A DNA stretch of 64,000 bases from positions 1 through 64,000 of the forward strand of contig QXXC01000004.1 of NCBI GenBank assembly GCA_009911305.1. Reading direction: 5' to 3'. The DNA comes from Clostridiaceae bacterium (GTDB lineage Bacteria > Bacillota > Clostridia > Lachnospirales > Lachnospiraceae). Positions 35,528 through 44,923 of this stretch are shown piece after piece; positions within the stretch are counted from its first letter, which is position 1, and each line of letters starts with the position of its first letter. The notes below the pieces were generated by a model. It did no database searches and had not been told where the DNA came from. It saw only the letters and a program-made list of their open reading frames with translations. The translations under genes and the position numbers were made by a program.

Positions 35528-36898
35528 TTACTGCCCGGCTGCTTCCCCGCTCTCTTCCTCTTCTTCTTTTTCATCCAAAACGGCCATCACCCTGTGAAGC
35601 ATCTTGTTTTCCACGCAAAGCGCCTTAAACAGATACCCCTTATAGGCCACCTCCGGCTGCTCGTCCTCCCTGGGAATGCGGTCAAGCCTTGAGATCAGGA
35701 AGCCGTTCAGCGTGTCATAATTGTCGCGATCCTCTTCGGAAAACTCAATCTCCAGCGCCCCGGCCACATCCTCCAGCGGAGTCAGGCCGTCAAAGAGGTA
35801 GCTGCCGTCCTCGCGCTTTACAATCAGCTCCTCCTCCTTGTCGTATTCATCCAGGATATTTCCGACGATCTCCTCCAGAATGTCCTCCATGGTCGCAATC
35901 CCGGCCGTCTGCCCATACTCGTCCACCACAATCTCCATATGTATCTTCCGGGACTGCATTTCTTTAAACAATGTGTCAATCCGCCTCGTCTCCGGAATAA
36001 AATGCGCCTCCCTTAAAAGCCCGGGCAGCTCCTTAATGGGCCGCGCCCTGTTTTCATCCTGCTCCGCGTACACAAGCGCGTCCCGCAGATACAAAAGCCC
36101 CACGATATCGTCAATATCCTTTTCGTAAACCGGAAAACGCGAATTCCTGGCTTCCGTCAGGATATAGGCCACCGCCTCCTCCAGGAGCATATCCGCCTCC
36201 AGGGCGGCCACATTGGTCCGGTGCGTCATGATGTCGCCCGCGGTTTTGTCATTCAGCTCGAAAATATTGGTGATCATCTCCGCTTCGCGCGCCTCAAGGA
36301 CGCCCTGCTCATGGCCCTCATTGACCATCAGCATAATATCCTCCTGCGTCACGTTATCCGCGCCGGCGTCCGGATCAATTCCCATCGCCCGCAGAACCAG
36401 GCCCGAGATAAACGACACCAGCGCCGTAAACGGCTTAAGAACCATCATAAAAAGCCGGACAATGGGAAATGCCCCGAAGCTCCAGCGCTCCGGGCTTCTC
36501 GCCGCGCATTTTTTAGGAATCAGTATGCCAAAGCTTATGAGAGCTGCCAGAACCAGTATCCCGGCCGCGCCCAGGGAAACGCTGTATACCAGACGTTCAT
36601 GGCTGCTCACCGCCCCGCCGGCCAGCGCGCGAAACAGCCGGCCAAACCGCTCCAGCACATAGGCGCCGGACGCAATGCCGATCAGGTTCGTCATCACTGA
36701 AACCGTATTGATAAACTCCGCCGGCTGCTCCATCAGCCTCAGCAGACGGCCCGCACGCTCGCTGCCTTCCTCCGCCTCCTTCTCAAGCGCTCCTGCATTC
36801 AGATTCTGGATGGCAGAGCCAAAACCGTACAGTGCGGCGTCTGCCACAATAAACGCGGCCAGCGCCGCAAAGCTGAGGGGCCAATACCCATCGTCCAT
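35528..36898 (-). CDS. CNNM/CorC (hemolysin-type) transporter-associated protein
   Basis: A 456-residue protein with DUF21/CNNM membrane segments (1-180), a CBS pair (about 215-335; ITNIFELNDKTAGDIMTHRT and EIVVDEYGQTAGIATMEDIL) and a CorC_HlyC domain at the end (350-440). Members act in Mg2+/Co2+ homeostasis. GGAGATATG precedes the ATG. Single gene. Confidence 0.93.
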   Translation of the reverse strand: MDDGYWPLSFAALAAFIVADAALYGFGSAIQNLNAGALEKEAEEGSERAGRLLRLMEQPAEFINTVSVMTNLIGIASGAYVLERFGRLFRALAGGAVSSHERLVYSVSLGAAGILVLAALISFGILIPKKCAARSPERWSFGAFPIVRLFMMVLKPFTALVSFISGLVLRAMGIDPDAGADNVTQEDIMLMVNEGHEQGVLEAREAEMITNIFELNDKTAGDIMTHRTNVAALEADMLLEEAVAYILTEARNSRFPVYEKDIDDIVGLLYLRDALVYAEQDENRARPIKELPGLLREAHFIPETRRIDTLFKEMQSRKIHMEIVVDEYGQTAGIATMEDILEEIVGNILDEYDKEEELIVKREDGSYLFDGLTPLEDVAGALEIEFSEEDRDNYDTLNGFLISRLDRIPREDEQPEVAYKGYLFKALCVENKMLHRVMAVLDEKEEEEESGEAAGQ

Positions 36899-36983
36899 AT
36901 ATCACATATCTCCTTATCTTCTTTCGTACCGTCAAATATAGCATTTTTGACGCGGTTCGTCAATGATAACCGCCTCCCAGAGC

Positions 36984-37331
36984 TTATGTAGCCAGGTCCA
37001 AACTTACCATCAGAGCCCGATCCACCTCCTGCTGCAGCTCCTCGTCAATATGGCAGATCCGCTCCCTCAGCCGCTGCTTATCGATGGTCCTGAGCTGCTC
37101 TAAAAGGATAACTGAATCGCGTATCATATCGCATCGCTTCGTATCCAGCTCCACATGAGTCGGCAGTTTCGCTTTATTCATCTTTGAGGTAATGGCCGCA
37201 CAGATCACCGTCGGACTGTGCTTGTTTCCCACATCATTCTGTATCACCAGCACCGGCCGCACGCCGCCCTGCTCCGAACCGACGACCGGCCGCAAATCTG
37301 CGTAGTAAATATCTCCGCGCCTGATAATCAA
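36984..37331 (-). CDS. mazF: MazF/PemK-type endoribonuclease toxin
   Basis: A 115-residue protein close to Bacillus Ndo[38 protein letters not shown] and [18 protein letters not shown]. It cleaves mRNA at short motifs. I choose a TTG start at 37331, which gives the family N-terminus (MIIRRGD) and has GGAG upstream; the in-frame ATG at 37361 has no ribosome binding site. It follows alr as in Bacillus, but no antitoxin gene lies in the 273 bp between them. Confidence 0.92.
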   Translation of the reverse strand: MIIRRGDIYYADLRPVVGSEQGGVRPVLVIQNDVGNKHSPTVICAAITSKMNKAKLPTHVELDTKRCDMIRDSVILLEQLRTIDKQRLRERICHIDEELQQEVDRALMVSLDLAT

Positions 37332-37604
37332 TCTTCTCACTCTCCGTCTGTCTATTCTCATTCTAAAGGTATCAGGACATCCGCCGCCGGCGCTCAGAAC
37401 CGCGAAGCGCTCCCGGGCGATCGCCCCGACACACCTTTAGTATTGACCCGTTTGAGACGGATTATTCGCTCCCCTTCAGGCATACGGTTATTTTTCAAAA
37501 AAACCTGAACGGCAACGCCCCCGGCCGGAAACCGCCCGGATCCTCCTCCTGCATTAACATATGAAGAAAGGCCGGTTCGCGTTCATTTATCATTATCCTC
37601 CAAT

Positions 37605-38786
37605 TCACAGAAAATCTTTGTAGATATCCCCATTATAGTCCTTTGTACCCACCACATGGCCGTCCTTTATATACACGCGCGGCACCCGTTTTCCCAGCAC
37701 GCAGGGAATCTCATAGCGGAAGCCCCCTGCCATCTGCGCGAGGTGTTCCATGGAAAGCGTCTCCCCGCCGTCGCTGCCCACCAGTGTTACCTCCATTTCC
37801 TCCTGCGCTTCCGGCACACGGCTCACATCCACCATAAACTGATCCATGCAGATGCGGCCCAGAACAGGGGCGCGTTTTCCGCCTATCAGCACATATCCTC
37901 TTCCGGATAAGCTCCTCGGATAGCCGTCCGCATACCCGGCGCTGATGGTGGCGATCCGCATCGCTTCACCCGCCGTGAAGGTTCCGCCGTAGCTGACCGG
38001 CGTCCCCTCTGCAATCTCCCGGATACACGTGATAAAGCTGCGGATCTCCATTGCCGGACGCAGCTTCTGGCCCCATGCAATCTCATCGGACGGATAAATT
38101 CCGTACATGGAAATCCCGGCCCGCACGGCTCCCAGCCCCATTCCCGGCCGGTTTAAGGCCGCCGCGCTGTTCGATACATGGCGGATCGGGATTCTTACGC
38201 CCCTCTTCTCAAGCTCGTCTGCAAAGCCCATAAACGCCGCAAACTGCCTGTCCGTCGCCTCCTGATCCGCCTCATCCGCTCTGGCAAAATGGGTAAAAAT
38301 CCCTTCTGTCTCAAGCCCCGGAAGCGACGCTATCTCCGCCGCCTCCTCAAGGCTCTCTGCGCCCGGCTGAAATCCGATACGGCTCATCCCCGTGTCCACA
38401 GCCAGATGGATGCCTGCCCGGATCCCCTGCATGACAGCAAGCTCTGACAAAAGCTTTGCCTTGGAGAGCTGGAACAGCGCCGGACGGATATCGTATCTCA
38501 GAAAATCCGCAAGCTGGCGCGCCGGCGCGTTTCCCAGCACCAGAATCGGCTTTCCTATCCCATGCCGGCGCAGGACCACCCCTTCCTCCAGGGACGCCAC
38601 CGCATAGCCCCACACATAGGGCGCTATGGCCCTGGCCACCGGCACGGAGCCGTGTCCGTACCCGTCCGCTTTCACAACGCCGATCAGACGCGTCCCCTCC
38701 GGCAGGCCGGACGCCATGGCCTCCATATTTTTAACCACATTGTCCAGATTTATTTTTGCATAAATCCGGCTGTACGGTACTTCCAT
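37605..38786 (-). CDS. alr: Alanine racemase
   Basis: A 393-residue racemase making D-alanine for peptidoglycan. Lys39 (VVKADGYGHG) binds pyridoxal phosphate, and the catalytic Tyr lies in the YGIYPS segment region of the C-terminal domain. GGGGAGGAA precedes ATG 38786; the frame stays open far upstream, but that part only overlaps the preceding gene. It lies 14 bp after the NAD(P)HX repair gene. Order acpS, nnrD/E, alr, mazF is typical for clostridia. Confidence 0.96.
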   Translation of the reverse strand: MEVPYSRIYAKINLDNVVKNMEAMASGLPEGTRLIGVVKADGYGHGSVPVARAIAPYVWGYAVASLEEGVVLRRHGIGKPILVLGNAPARQLADFLRYDIRPALFQLSKAKLLSELAVMQGIRAGIHLAVDTGMSRIGFQPGAESLEEAAEIASLPGLETEGIFTHFARADEADQEATDRQFAAFMGFADELEKRGVRIPIRHVSNSAAALNRPGMGLGAVRAGISMYGIYPSDEIAWGQKLRPAMEIRSFITCIREIAEGTPVSYGGTFTAGEAMRIATISAGYADGYPRSLSGRGYVLIGGKRAPVLGRICMDQFMVDVSRVPEAQEEMEVTLVGSDGGETLSMEHLAQMAGGFRYEIPCVLGKRVPRVYIKDGHVVGTKDYNGDIYKDFL

Positions 38787-38800
38787 TATGTTCCTCCCCT

Positions 38801-40336
38801 TCAAAAAACACGCTCTAACAGGGCATTCGCTGTCTCGCTCGCCAGCAGGCCGTGCTCGCCCGATGCTTTTGCCGCGCAGCTCCCGGCCCGCCCGTGCAGC
38901 CATACGCCAAAGGAAGCCGCCTCGTCCTCCGGAAATCCCAGCGCGATCAGGCCCGCTATCGTCCCGGCCAGCACATCGCCCGAACCGGCCTTTGCCATGG
39001 CCGCTGTCCCGCTGTTCCCTATGTAGACCGTGCCGTCGCGCCGCGCTGTCACCGTAGCCGCGTCCTTTAAGACGCAGGTCACGCCGTGATCCTCGCTGTA
39101 GCGGACCGCCGTCTCGGCCAGATCTTCCCGCAGCTTTGCGATCTCCTGTCCGGTCAGGCGCGCCATCTCGCCCGGGTGCGGCGTGATAATCACATTTTCC
39201 GTCAGATAATCCGCCAGATACGGATAATCCGCCACTGCGTTTAAGCCGTCTGCGTCCACAATGATCGGGACATAGGCGGATAACAGCACATGCTGTACAA
39301 GCTGTTCCACATACCGGCCCTTTCCAAGGCCCGGCCCCAGCACGATCACGCTGGCCCACGCGCATTCCTGCTCTACCAGTTCCTTAAAGACCTCCGGCTC
39401 CCCGTCGGCCTCCTCCGGCGAATAAAGCGTCAGGATCGCCTCCGGCAGCAGCGTCTGCAGGGCCTGCGCATTGCTCTTAACCGTTAAAATTTTAACCAGC
39501 CCCGCGCCCATCCGGTAAGCAGCCAGAGCGCTCAAATACGCCGCTCCGCACATCCCCTCGCTCCCCGCTGCAATCAGCACCTTTCCGTATGTCCCCTTAT
39601 GCGCCTCTGCCCGCCGCTTCGGGATCTGCGCCAGATCCTTTTCCTCATAACAGAAATACCGCCGTCCCGCATAGCGGTCATACGGCGGAAAACCGATATC
39701 CGCCACGCAGATGCGCCCTGCAAAGCCGCGCCCCGGATACAGGGCCGTCCCGGCCTTTTCACAGCCAAAGGTCACGGTCAGATCCGCGCGCACCGCCGCC
39801 CCCAGCACGGCCCCTGTCCCGGAATGGATGCCGGACGGGATATCCACAGCCACCGTAAACATAGGGCGCACAGAGTCAAAGAACCGGATTGCCTCCCGGA
39901 AGCTTCCCTCTACCTCCCTGGAAAGCCCGACCCCAAACAGCGCGTCAACCGCCACGTCAAACGAATCCGTCCTCTCTCCCGGCTCCTCAAAACGCCTCAC
40001 AGGAATCCCCAGATTGCGCGCAATCGCGATCTGGCTGCGCAGCTCCGGCGTCCAGCGGCTCCGATCTCCCACTGTCACAATAAACACACTGCATCCGCGC
40101 AGATGAAGGATCCGGGCAATGGCCGCCCCGTCCGCCCCATTGTTCCCCGTACCGCAGAACACGGCCGTCTTCGCCCTGCAGAGCTCGCGCCCGGACGCCG
40201 CAGGGAACGCCCGCCCCATCTCATCCGCCACACAGAGCGCCGCCCGCTCCATGAGCACCATGGACGGGATCCCTATGGTATGGATCGCATAACTGTCAAT
40301 CTCCTTCATCTGCTCGCCTGTTACCAAACGTCTCAT
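38801..40336 (-). CDS. nnr: Bifunctional NAD(P)H-hydrate epimerase / ADP-dependent dehydratase
   Basis: A 511-residue fusion. The N-terminal YjeF_N epimerase (about 1-210) has GTGNNGADG and VDALFGVG. The C-terminal carbohydrate-kinase-like dehydratase (about 230-505) has VLGPGLGKG, ITPHPGEMARL and NSGTAAMAKAGSGDVLAG. Together they repair hydrated NADH and NADPH. Located between acpS and alr on the same strand, probably one operon. Confidence 0.95.
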   Translation of the reverse strand: MRRLVTGEQMKEIDSYAIHTIGIPSMVLMERAALCVADEMGRAFPAASGRELCRAKTAVFCGTGNNGADGAAIARILHLRGCSVFIVTVGDRSRWTPELRSQIAIARNLGIPVRRFEEPGERTDSFDVAVDALFGVGLSREVEGSFREAIRFFDSVRPMFTVAVDIPSGIHSGTGAVLGAAVRADLTVTFGCEKAGTALYPGRGFAGRICVADIGFPPYDRYAGRRYFCYEEKDLAQIPKRRAEAHKGTYGKVLIAAGSEGMCGAAYLSALAAYRMGAGLVKILTVKSNAQALQTLLPEAILTLYSPEEADGEPEVFKELVEQECAWASVIVLGPGLGKGRYVEQLVQHVLLSAYVPIIVDADGLNAVADYPYLADYLTENVIITPHPGEMARLTGQEIAKLREDLAETAVRYSEDHGVTCVLKDAATVTARRDGTVYIGNSGTAAMAKAGSGDVLAGTIAGLIALGFPEDEAASFGVWLHGRAGSCAAKASGEHGLLASETANALLERVF

Positions 40337-40362
40337 CGCTGTCCCTCCTACCAGCCCTTCTC

Positions 40363-40776
40363 CTATTCATCGCCGTTCAGACCGCCTGAACGGCCGTCCT
40401 TTGCATCACCCGGACCGTTTCCCTCTCCCACCACAAAAGCGGCCGCATACCGGGCCGTATTCGTGACCGAAACATGAAACATGTCAATGCCAAGCTCCGC
40501 CGCCAGCTCCTTTGCCCTCCCGAACAGACGGACATACGGCTTTCCCAGCGGATCCCGCAGCGCCTCAATGCACTCCGGCCCAAAACCTCTGAAACCGGTC
40601 CCCAGTGTCTTGGCCACCGCCTCCTTAACGGCAAAATCGCCGGCCAGACGGGAAATCCGCTTCCCGGCCTGCCGACGCTCTTCCTCTGTGTAGATCCTCT
40701 TCAAAAAGCTTTCCCTGCCGCAGGCTTTTTTCATCCGATCCATCTCAACCAGATCCGTCCCCACACCTATGATCAT
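40363..40776 (-). CDS. acpS: Holo-[acyl-carrier-protein] synthase
   Basis: A 137-residue phosphopantetheinyl transferase that activates acyl carrier protein. GVGTDLVEMDRM and FAVKEAVAKTLGTG carry the Mg2+ and CoA sites. The C-terminal tail after about residue 120 is Gly/Asp-rich and not conserved. Starts 1 base after the rex stop, so it is translated with rex. Confidence 0.95.
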   Translation of the reverse strand: MIIGVGTDLVEMDRMKKACGRESFLKRIYTEEERRQAGKRISRLAGDFAVKEAVAKTLGTGFRGFGPECIEALRDPLGKPYVRLFGRAKELAAELGIDMFHVSVTNTARYAAAFVVGEGNGPGDAKDGRSGGLNGDE

Positions 40777-40777
40777 C

Positions 40778-41455
40778 TCATTCTCCCGCCAGTTTCCCGG
40801 CCTTAACCTGCTCCCGTTCCTTCTGATCCTGCATATTGCAGACGCGGTACGACAGGCGCATCAGGCTCTCCGACAAATGGACATTCTCCACCACCACATC
40901 GTCCGGAACCTGCAGATCCGTGTGTGCGAAATTCCAGATCGCCTTAATCCCGGCCCGCACCAGGCGATCCGCAACCTCCGGGGCCTTGGATTTGGGAATC
41001 GTAAGAGCCGCGATCTGCACCTCATGCTCCTTGATAAAGCGCTCCAGATCCTCGATCCCGCGTATCTCCACCCCGCGGACCACCAGGCCCACCAGGCGCG
41101 GATTCACATCAAACATTCCCTTGATCATAAACCCGCGCCGCTCAAAATTCGTATAATTGGCAATCGCCTGGCCCAAGTTGCCGGCTCCGATAATAATCAG
41201 GTTATGCTGGCGGTCAATGCCAAGGATCCTCGCGATCTCCGTATATAAATACTGCACATTATATCCATATCCCTGCTGGCCAAATCCACCGAAATTATTT
41301 AAATCCTGGCGAATCTGGGATGCCGTGACCTTCATCCTGATGCTCAGCTCATTCGAGGAAATCCGCTCCACCCCTTCCTCCAGAAGTTCTCCCAAATAGC
41401 GGTAGTAGCGGGGCAGCCTCGAAATCACTGCTTTCGATATCTCCTTCTGTTCCAC
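40778..41455 (-). CDS. rex: Redox-sensing transcriptional repressor Rex
   Basis: A 225-residue repressor that senses NADH/NAD+. The winged-helix N-terminus (SSNELSIRMKVTASQIRQDL, NNFGGFGQQGYGY) is followed by a Rossmann domain with GAGNLGQA. The start is GTG 41455 with GAAGGAGAG upstream. It heads acpS-nnr-alr-mazF. A palindrome overlaps its -35, but it does not match the usual Rex site closely. Confidence 0.95.
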   Translation of the reverse strand: MEQKEISKAVISRLPRYYRYLGELLEEGVERISSNELSIRMKVTASQIRQDLNNFGGFGQQGYGYNVQYLYTEIARILGIDRQHNLIIIGAGNLGQAIANYTNFERRGFMIKGMFDVNPRLVGLVVRGVEIRGIEDLERFIKEHEVQIAALTIPKSKAPEVADRLVRAGIKAIWNFAHTDLQVPDDVVVENVHLSESLMRLSYRVCNMQDQKEREQVKAGKLAGE

Positions 41456-41494
41456 GGCTCTCCTTCACCCTCTCTCTGTTTACATAATAGTATT

Positions 41495-41522
41495 ATTATA
41501 GCAGATGACAAATGTTTGTCAA
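41495..41522 (-). promoter_or_regulatory. rex promoter with overlapping palindrome
   Basis: Minus strand TTGACA (41522-41517), 16-bp spacer, TATAAT (41500-41495). TGACAAA-NN-TTTGTCA at 41506-41521 overlaps the -35 and spacer and could be an operator. Confidence 0.8.
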
Positions 41523-41578
41523 ATAAATTCCCAAAATTTCACGGTGCAGCCCTTGTAAGCAGTAATTGCCAACATTCC

Positions 41579-41607
41579 TTGAAAATACCTCCTTTTTATA
41601 CTATAAT
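41579..41607 (+). promoter_or_regulatory. Promoter of the ABC-F gene
   Basis: TTGAAA (41579-41584), 17-bp spacer, TATAAT (41602-41607). The short leader contains a GTAACAG / CTGTTAC hairpin (41630-41648) followed by a short T-run, a possible weak attenuator. Confidence 0.8.
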
Positions 41608-41674
41608 GTAATCCGACCCGTAACAGCCGCCCTCACCCGGCCTGTTACCCAAACGATTTTTACAGGAGGAAACC

Positions 41675-43642
41675 ATGATTCTGTCTTGCAGCAATATTTC
41701 AAAAGCGTTTGGTACGGAGCAGATCCTGTCCAACGTATCCTTTCACATAGAAGAACGCGAGCGTGCGGCTGTCGTCGGCATCAACGGGGCCGGTAAGTCC
41801 ACTCTCTTTAAAATCATTGTCGGAGATCTGGCGCCGGATGAGGGGGGCGCCGCCCTTGCAAAGGGAAAAACGCTCGGCTATCTTGCCCAGCAGCAGGATA
41901 TATCCGGAGAGCGCACGATCTTTGACGAACTGATGGAGGTAAAACGCCCTATTCTTGAGCTGGAGGAACGGCTGCGCGCACTGGAGCTTCAGATGAAGTC
42001 CGCCCCGGAGCCGGAGCTTGACCGCCTTTTAGATTCCTACAGCCGCCTGGATCATGAGTTCGAGCTCCAGAACGGCTATGCCTGGAAGAGTGAGATCACC
42101 GGCGTGTTAAAGGGCCTTGGCTTTATGGAGGATGAATTCTCCAAGCCGGTCCGGGAGCTTTCCGGCGGTCAGAAGACCCGTGTTTCGCTGGGAAAGCTCC
42201 TTGTGTCCAGTCCGGATATCATACTCCTCGACGAGCCGACCAACCATCTCGATATGGAGTCCATCGCGTGGCTGGAAACCTACCTCATGAACTACCCGGG
42301 CACGGTTTTGATTGTGGCCCATGACCGCTATTTTCTGGATCGCGTTGTCACAAAGATCGTTGAGCTGGATCAGGGCAGGGCTGCCGTCTTTCAGGGCAAT
42401 TATTCTGCGTACAGCGAAAAAAAGGCCCTGATCCGGGCCAATATTATGAAGGCCTATTTAAACCAGCAGCAGGAAATCCGCCATCAGGAGGAAGTGATCG
42501 CAAAGCTGCGCTCCTTTAACCGTGAAAAATCCATCAAACGGGCCGAGAGCCGCGAAAAGCTTTTATCCAAAATGGAGGTACTTGAAAAGCCCATGGAGGT
42601 CAATGACAGCATGAGCATTACCCTTGAGCCGAACGTTGTCAGCGGCAACGATGTGCTGACTGTCCGGGGACTCACAAAGGGCTTTGACGGCCAGACGCTG
42701 TTTTCCGGTGTGGATTTTGATATACGGCGCGGGGAGCGCGTGGCCATTATCGGCAATAACGGAACCGGCAAGACAACGATCCTTAAGATTCTAAACGGCC
42801 TTCTCCCCCCGGACAGCGGGCAGTTCCGTCTGGGATCCAAGGTTCATATCGGATACTATGATCAGGAGCACCAGGTCCTTCACATGGACAAAACCCTGTT
42901 TCAGGAACTGCAGGATGCCTACCCGGCCATGAATAACACCCAGATCCGCAATGCCCTGGCCGCCTTTCTCTTTACCGGAGACGACGTATTTAAACGGATC
43001 CGCGATCTTTCCGGCGGGGAGCGCGGACGCGTTTCACTGGCCAAGCTCATGCTCTCCGAGGCCAATTTCCTGATCCTGGACGAGCCCACAAACCATCTGG
43101 ACATCACCTCCAAGGAAATCCTGGAGCAGGCCCTCACGCACTACACCGGAACCGTGCTCTACGTATCGCACGACCGTTATTTTATTAACAAAACAGCTAC
43201 CCGAATCCTGGATTTGAAGCTGCAAACCCTGATCAATTATATAGGTAATTACGACTATTATCTGGAGAAAAAGGAGATTTTAGAACAGGCCGCCGCACAG
43301 ACTGCCCGCGGATCCGCCTCCCAGGACGGCTTAAGCCTGGCTTCGCCTCTTGTCGGGAGCAATCAGGCAGACGGACAGATGCAAAGCGCCCCCGCCGGGA
43401 AAACAGACTGGAAACAGCAGAAGGAAGAGCAGGCGCGAATCCGCAAACGCCAGAATGAATTAAAGAAAACAGAAGAGGAAATTCACGCCCTGGAGACCAG
43501 GGAACAGGAGATCAATGACCTTTTAGGTGAGGAAAGCGTCTACTCCAGCCCTGCCAGGCTGATCGAACTCAACCAGGAAAAGGAGCATCTGGCAGAAACT
43601 TTGGAAACGCTTTATGAAAAGTGGGAGGAGCTGGCGCAGTAG
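41675..43642 (+). CDS. ABC-F family ATPase (YdiF/Uup-like)
   Basis: A 655-residue soluble protein with two ABC domains and no membrane part. Walker A GINGAGKST and GNNGTGKTT; signatures LSGGQKTRVSLG and LSGGERGRVSLA; Walker B LLDEPTNHLD and LILDEPTNHLD. A basic linker and a C-terminal coiled coil (about 575-650) follow. ABC-F proteins act on the ribosome; some relieve stalling, others confer antibiotic resistance. The YdiF-like layout suggests housekeeping, but the sequence does not settle it. ACAGGAGG precedes the ATG. Confidence 0.94.
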   Translation: MILSCSNISKAFGTEQILSNVSFHIEERERAAVVGINGAGKSTLFKIIVGDLAPDEGGAALAKGKTLGYLAQQQDISGERTIFDELMEVKRPILELEERLRALELQMKSAPEPELDRLLDSYSRLDHEFELQNGYAWKSEITGVLKGLGFMEDEFSKPVRELSGGQKTRVSLGKLLVSSPDIILLDEPTNHLDMESIAWLETYLMNYPGTVLIVAHDRYFLDRVVTKIVELDQGRAAVFQGNYSAYSEKKALIRANIMKAYLNQQQEIRHQEEVIAKLRSFNREKSIKRAESREKLLSKMEVLEKPMEVNDSMSITLEPNVVSGNDVLTVRGLTKGFDGQTLFSGVDFDIRRGERVAIIGNNGTGKTTILKILNGLLPPDSGQFRLGSKVHIGYYDQEHQVLHMDKTLFQELQDAYPAMNNTQIRNALAAFLFTGDDVFKRIRDLSGGERGRVSLAKLMLSEANFLILDEPTNHLDITSKEILEQALTHYTGTVLYVSHDRYFINKTATRILDLKLQTLINYIGNYDYYLEKKEILEQAAAQTARGSASQDGLSLASPLVGSNQADGQMQSAPAGKTDWKQQKEEQARIRKRQNELKKTEEEIHALETREQEINDLLGEESVYSSPARLIELNQEKEHLAETLETLYEKWEELAQ

Positions 43643-43687
43643 CCGGCTCCCGCCTTCAATATCATATCGGCCAAAAACGTCTCTGAA

Positions 43688-43719
43688 GCTCCCTGAACAT
43701 AGTTACCGGCTCAGGGAGC
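43688..43719. terminator. Hairpin after the ABC-F gene
   Basis: Perfect 9-bp stem GCTCCCTGA / TCAGGGAGC between convergent genes. T-runs are weak on the plus strand; on the minus strand a GTTTTT follows after about 10 bases. Confidence 0.45.
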
Positions 43720-43721
43720 AT

Positions 43722-44900
43722 TCACTCCCCCGGCCCATTCTTCTCCGTCAAACTCTCATCCCCGGCCGGGCCCCTTATCTCCGATCCGTCCCCCCACTCA
43801 TCAAGGGAATACTCCAATTCGTCCAGATCCGGTTTTCTCCCTTCCTTGGCAAGCCTCAGCGTCTGCTCCATATACCGCAGCAGGGCAGGGCCGTTCCTGC
43901 GCATGTCAGCCCGCAGCTCCTCTGAGCAAAAGCTCTCAAACAGGCGTCCAAACTGCATGGATATATTTCCGTCAAAATAGGATGGGAGCGGCTGGGCTAT
44001 GCTGCTGTGTATCAGGTACTGTCCATAATCCGCCATAAAGCCATTCGTATCGCCGTCGTTGCCCGTCGCCCAGGCCACATACTCCCCGAACGCCATGGCC
44101 AGTGTGTCGGGATTCGTAAACTTCAGCTTCCTGTAGTGCGTATCCGTCTTGTGATACACATAAAAAATCCCCTGATCCGTCCCGGGCGCTGAAAAATACT
44201 TCTTATCCGTATAAAACATCATCTCCCAGCCGCTCTCATGAAACTTCCGGATCCATTCCCGCGGCACCTCCGCCATCGCCCTGGTGATCCGATCCTGTTC
44301 CTCCCTGTCAGGACGCCTCTTCCCCTGTATCGTCATATCATAGCGCCGATCCCGCAGCCCGTTTTCGTCATAATACCCTGTGCCCACATACTGATCCGCC
44401 GCCATCTGCCCATTTTCAAAAAAATAGTATTTATGCCCGCTGACCATCCGCTCGCCGCTGTGATACATCTCATAAGAAGAATTAAACCAGTACCATGCGC
44501 CTCCTGCATGGAGCCATCCCTTCGTCAGACGCCCGTCGTCTCCTGCATGATACCACACATCCTCATCATAATCATAGGCCCACCCGGTCGCCATCGCCCC
44601 ATTTTCCCTGAAAAAATACGTATCGGAGCCGATTTTGTGCTTACCAGTCTGCATATAGCCGTCGCTCCCAAAATAATACCAGAGGCCGTTATCGTACAGC
44701 CAGCTCTTCTTAAGAGGCGCGCCGTCCGGCAGGAAATACTTCCAGTCTTCTCCATCCCCGCCCCAATACCCGGCGGCTGAAGAAGACATCACGGCTGCCT
44801 CCTGAGCCAGAGCAGGATCGGTCTGCATTCCCGGCAGAAGCGCCAGGCAGACGCCCAAAAACAGCGCACACGCCGCGTGTGGCAGAATATGCCGTTTCAT
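43722..44900 (-). CDS. Secreted protein with choline-binding-type repeats and a protease-like C-terminus
   Basis: A 392-residue protein with a signal peptide (1-31, cleavage near ALAQEA). Residues 45-200 contain about six cell-wall-binding repeats rich in aromatic and Gly residues (WLYDNGLWYYFGSDGYMQTG, GKHKIGSDTYFF). The C-terminal half (215-360) recalls the ATLF-like metalloprotease domains seen on related proteins, but where HEFGH is expected it reads AMAFGEYVAW, so it would be inactive (inference). It is surface-attached. GAAAGGAGG precedes ATG 44900. Confidence 0.8.
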   Translation of the reverse strand: MKRHILPHAACALFLGVCLALLPGMQTDPALAQEAAVMSSSAAGYWGGDGEDWKYFLPDGAPLKKSWLYDNGLWYYFGSDGYMQTGKHKIGSDTYFFRENGAMATGWAYDYDEDVWYHAGDDGRLTKGWLHAGGAWYWFNSSYEMYHSGERMVSGHKYYFFENGQMAADQYVGTGYYDENGLRDRRYDMTIQGKRRPDREEQDRITRAMAEVPREWIRKFHESGWEMMFYTDKKYFSAPGTDQGIFYVYHKTDTHYRKLKFTNPDTLAMAFGEYVAWATGNDGDTNGFMADYGQYLIHSSIAQPLPSYFDGNISMQFGRLFESFCSEELRADMRRNGPALLRYMEQTLRLAKEGRKPDLDELEYSLDEWGDGSEIRGPAGDESLTEKNGPGE

Positions 44901-44923
44901 AATCAGCGCCTCCTTTCTGAACT

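Noticed and set aside
38787..39365. N-terminal extension of the alanine racemase frame
   Set aside because: The extra 193 codons overlap the NAD(P)HX repair gene in another frame; a strong ribosome binding site and the conserved alr start are at 38786.
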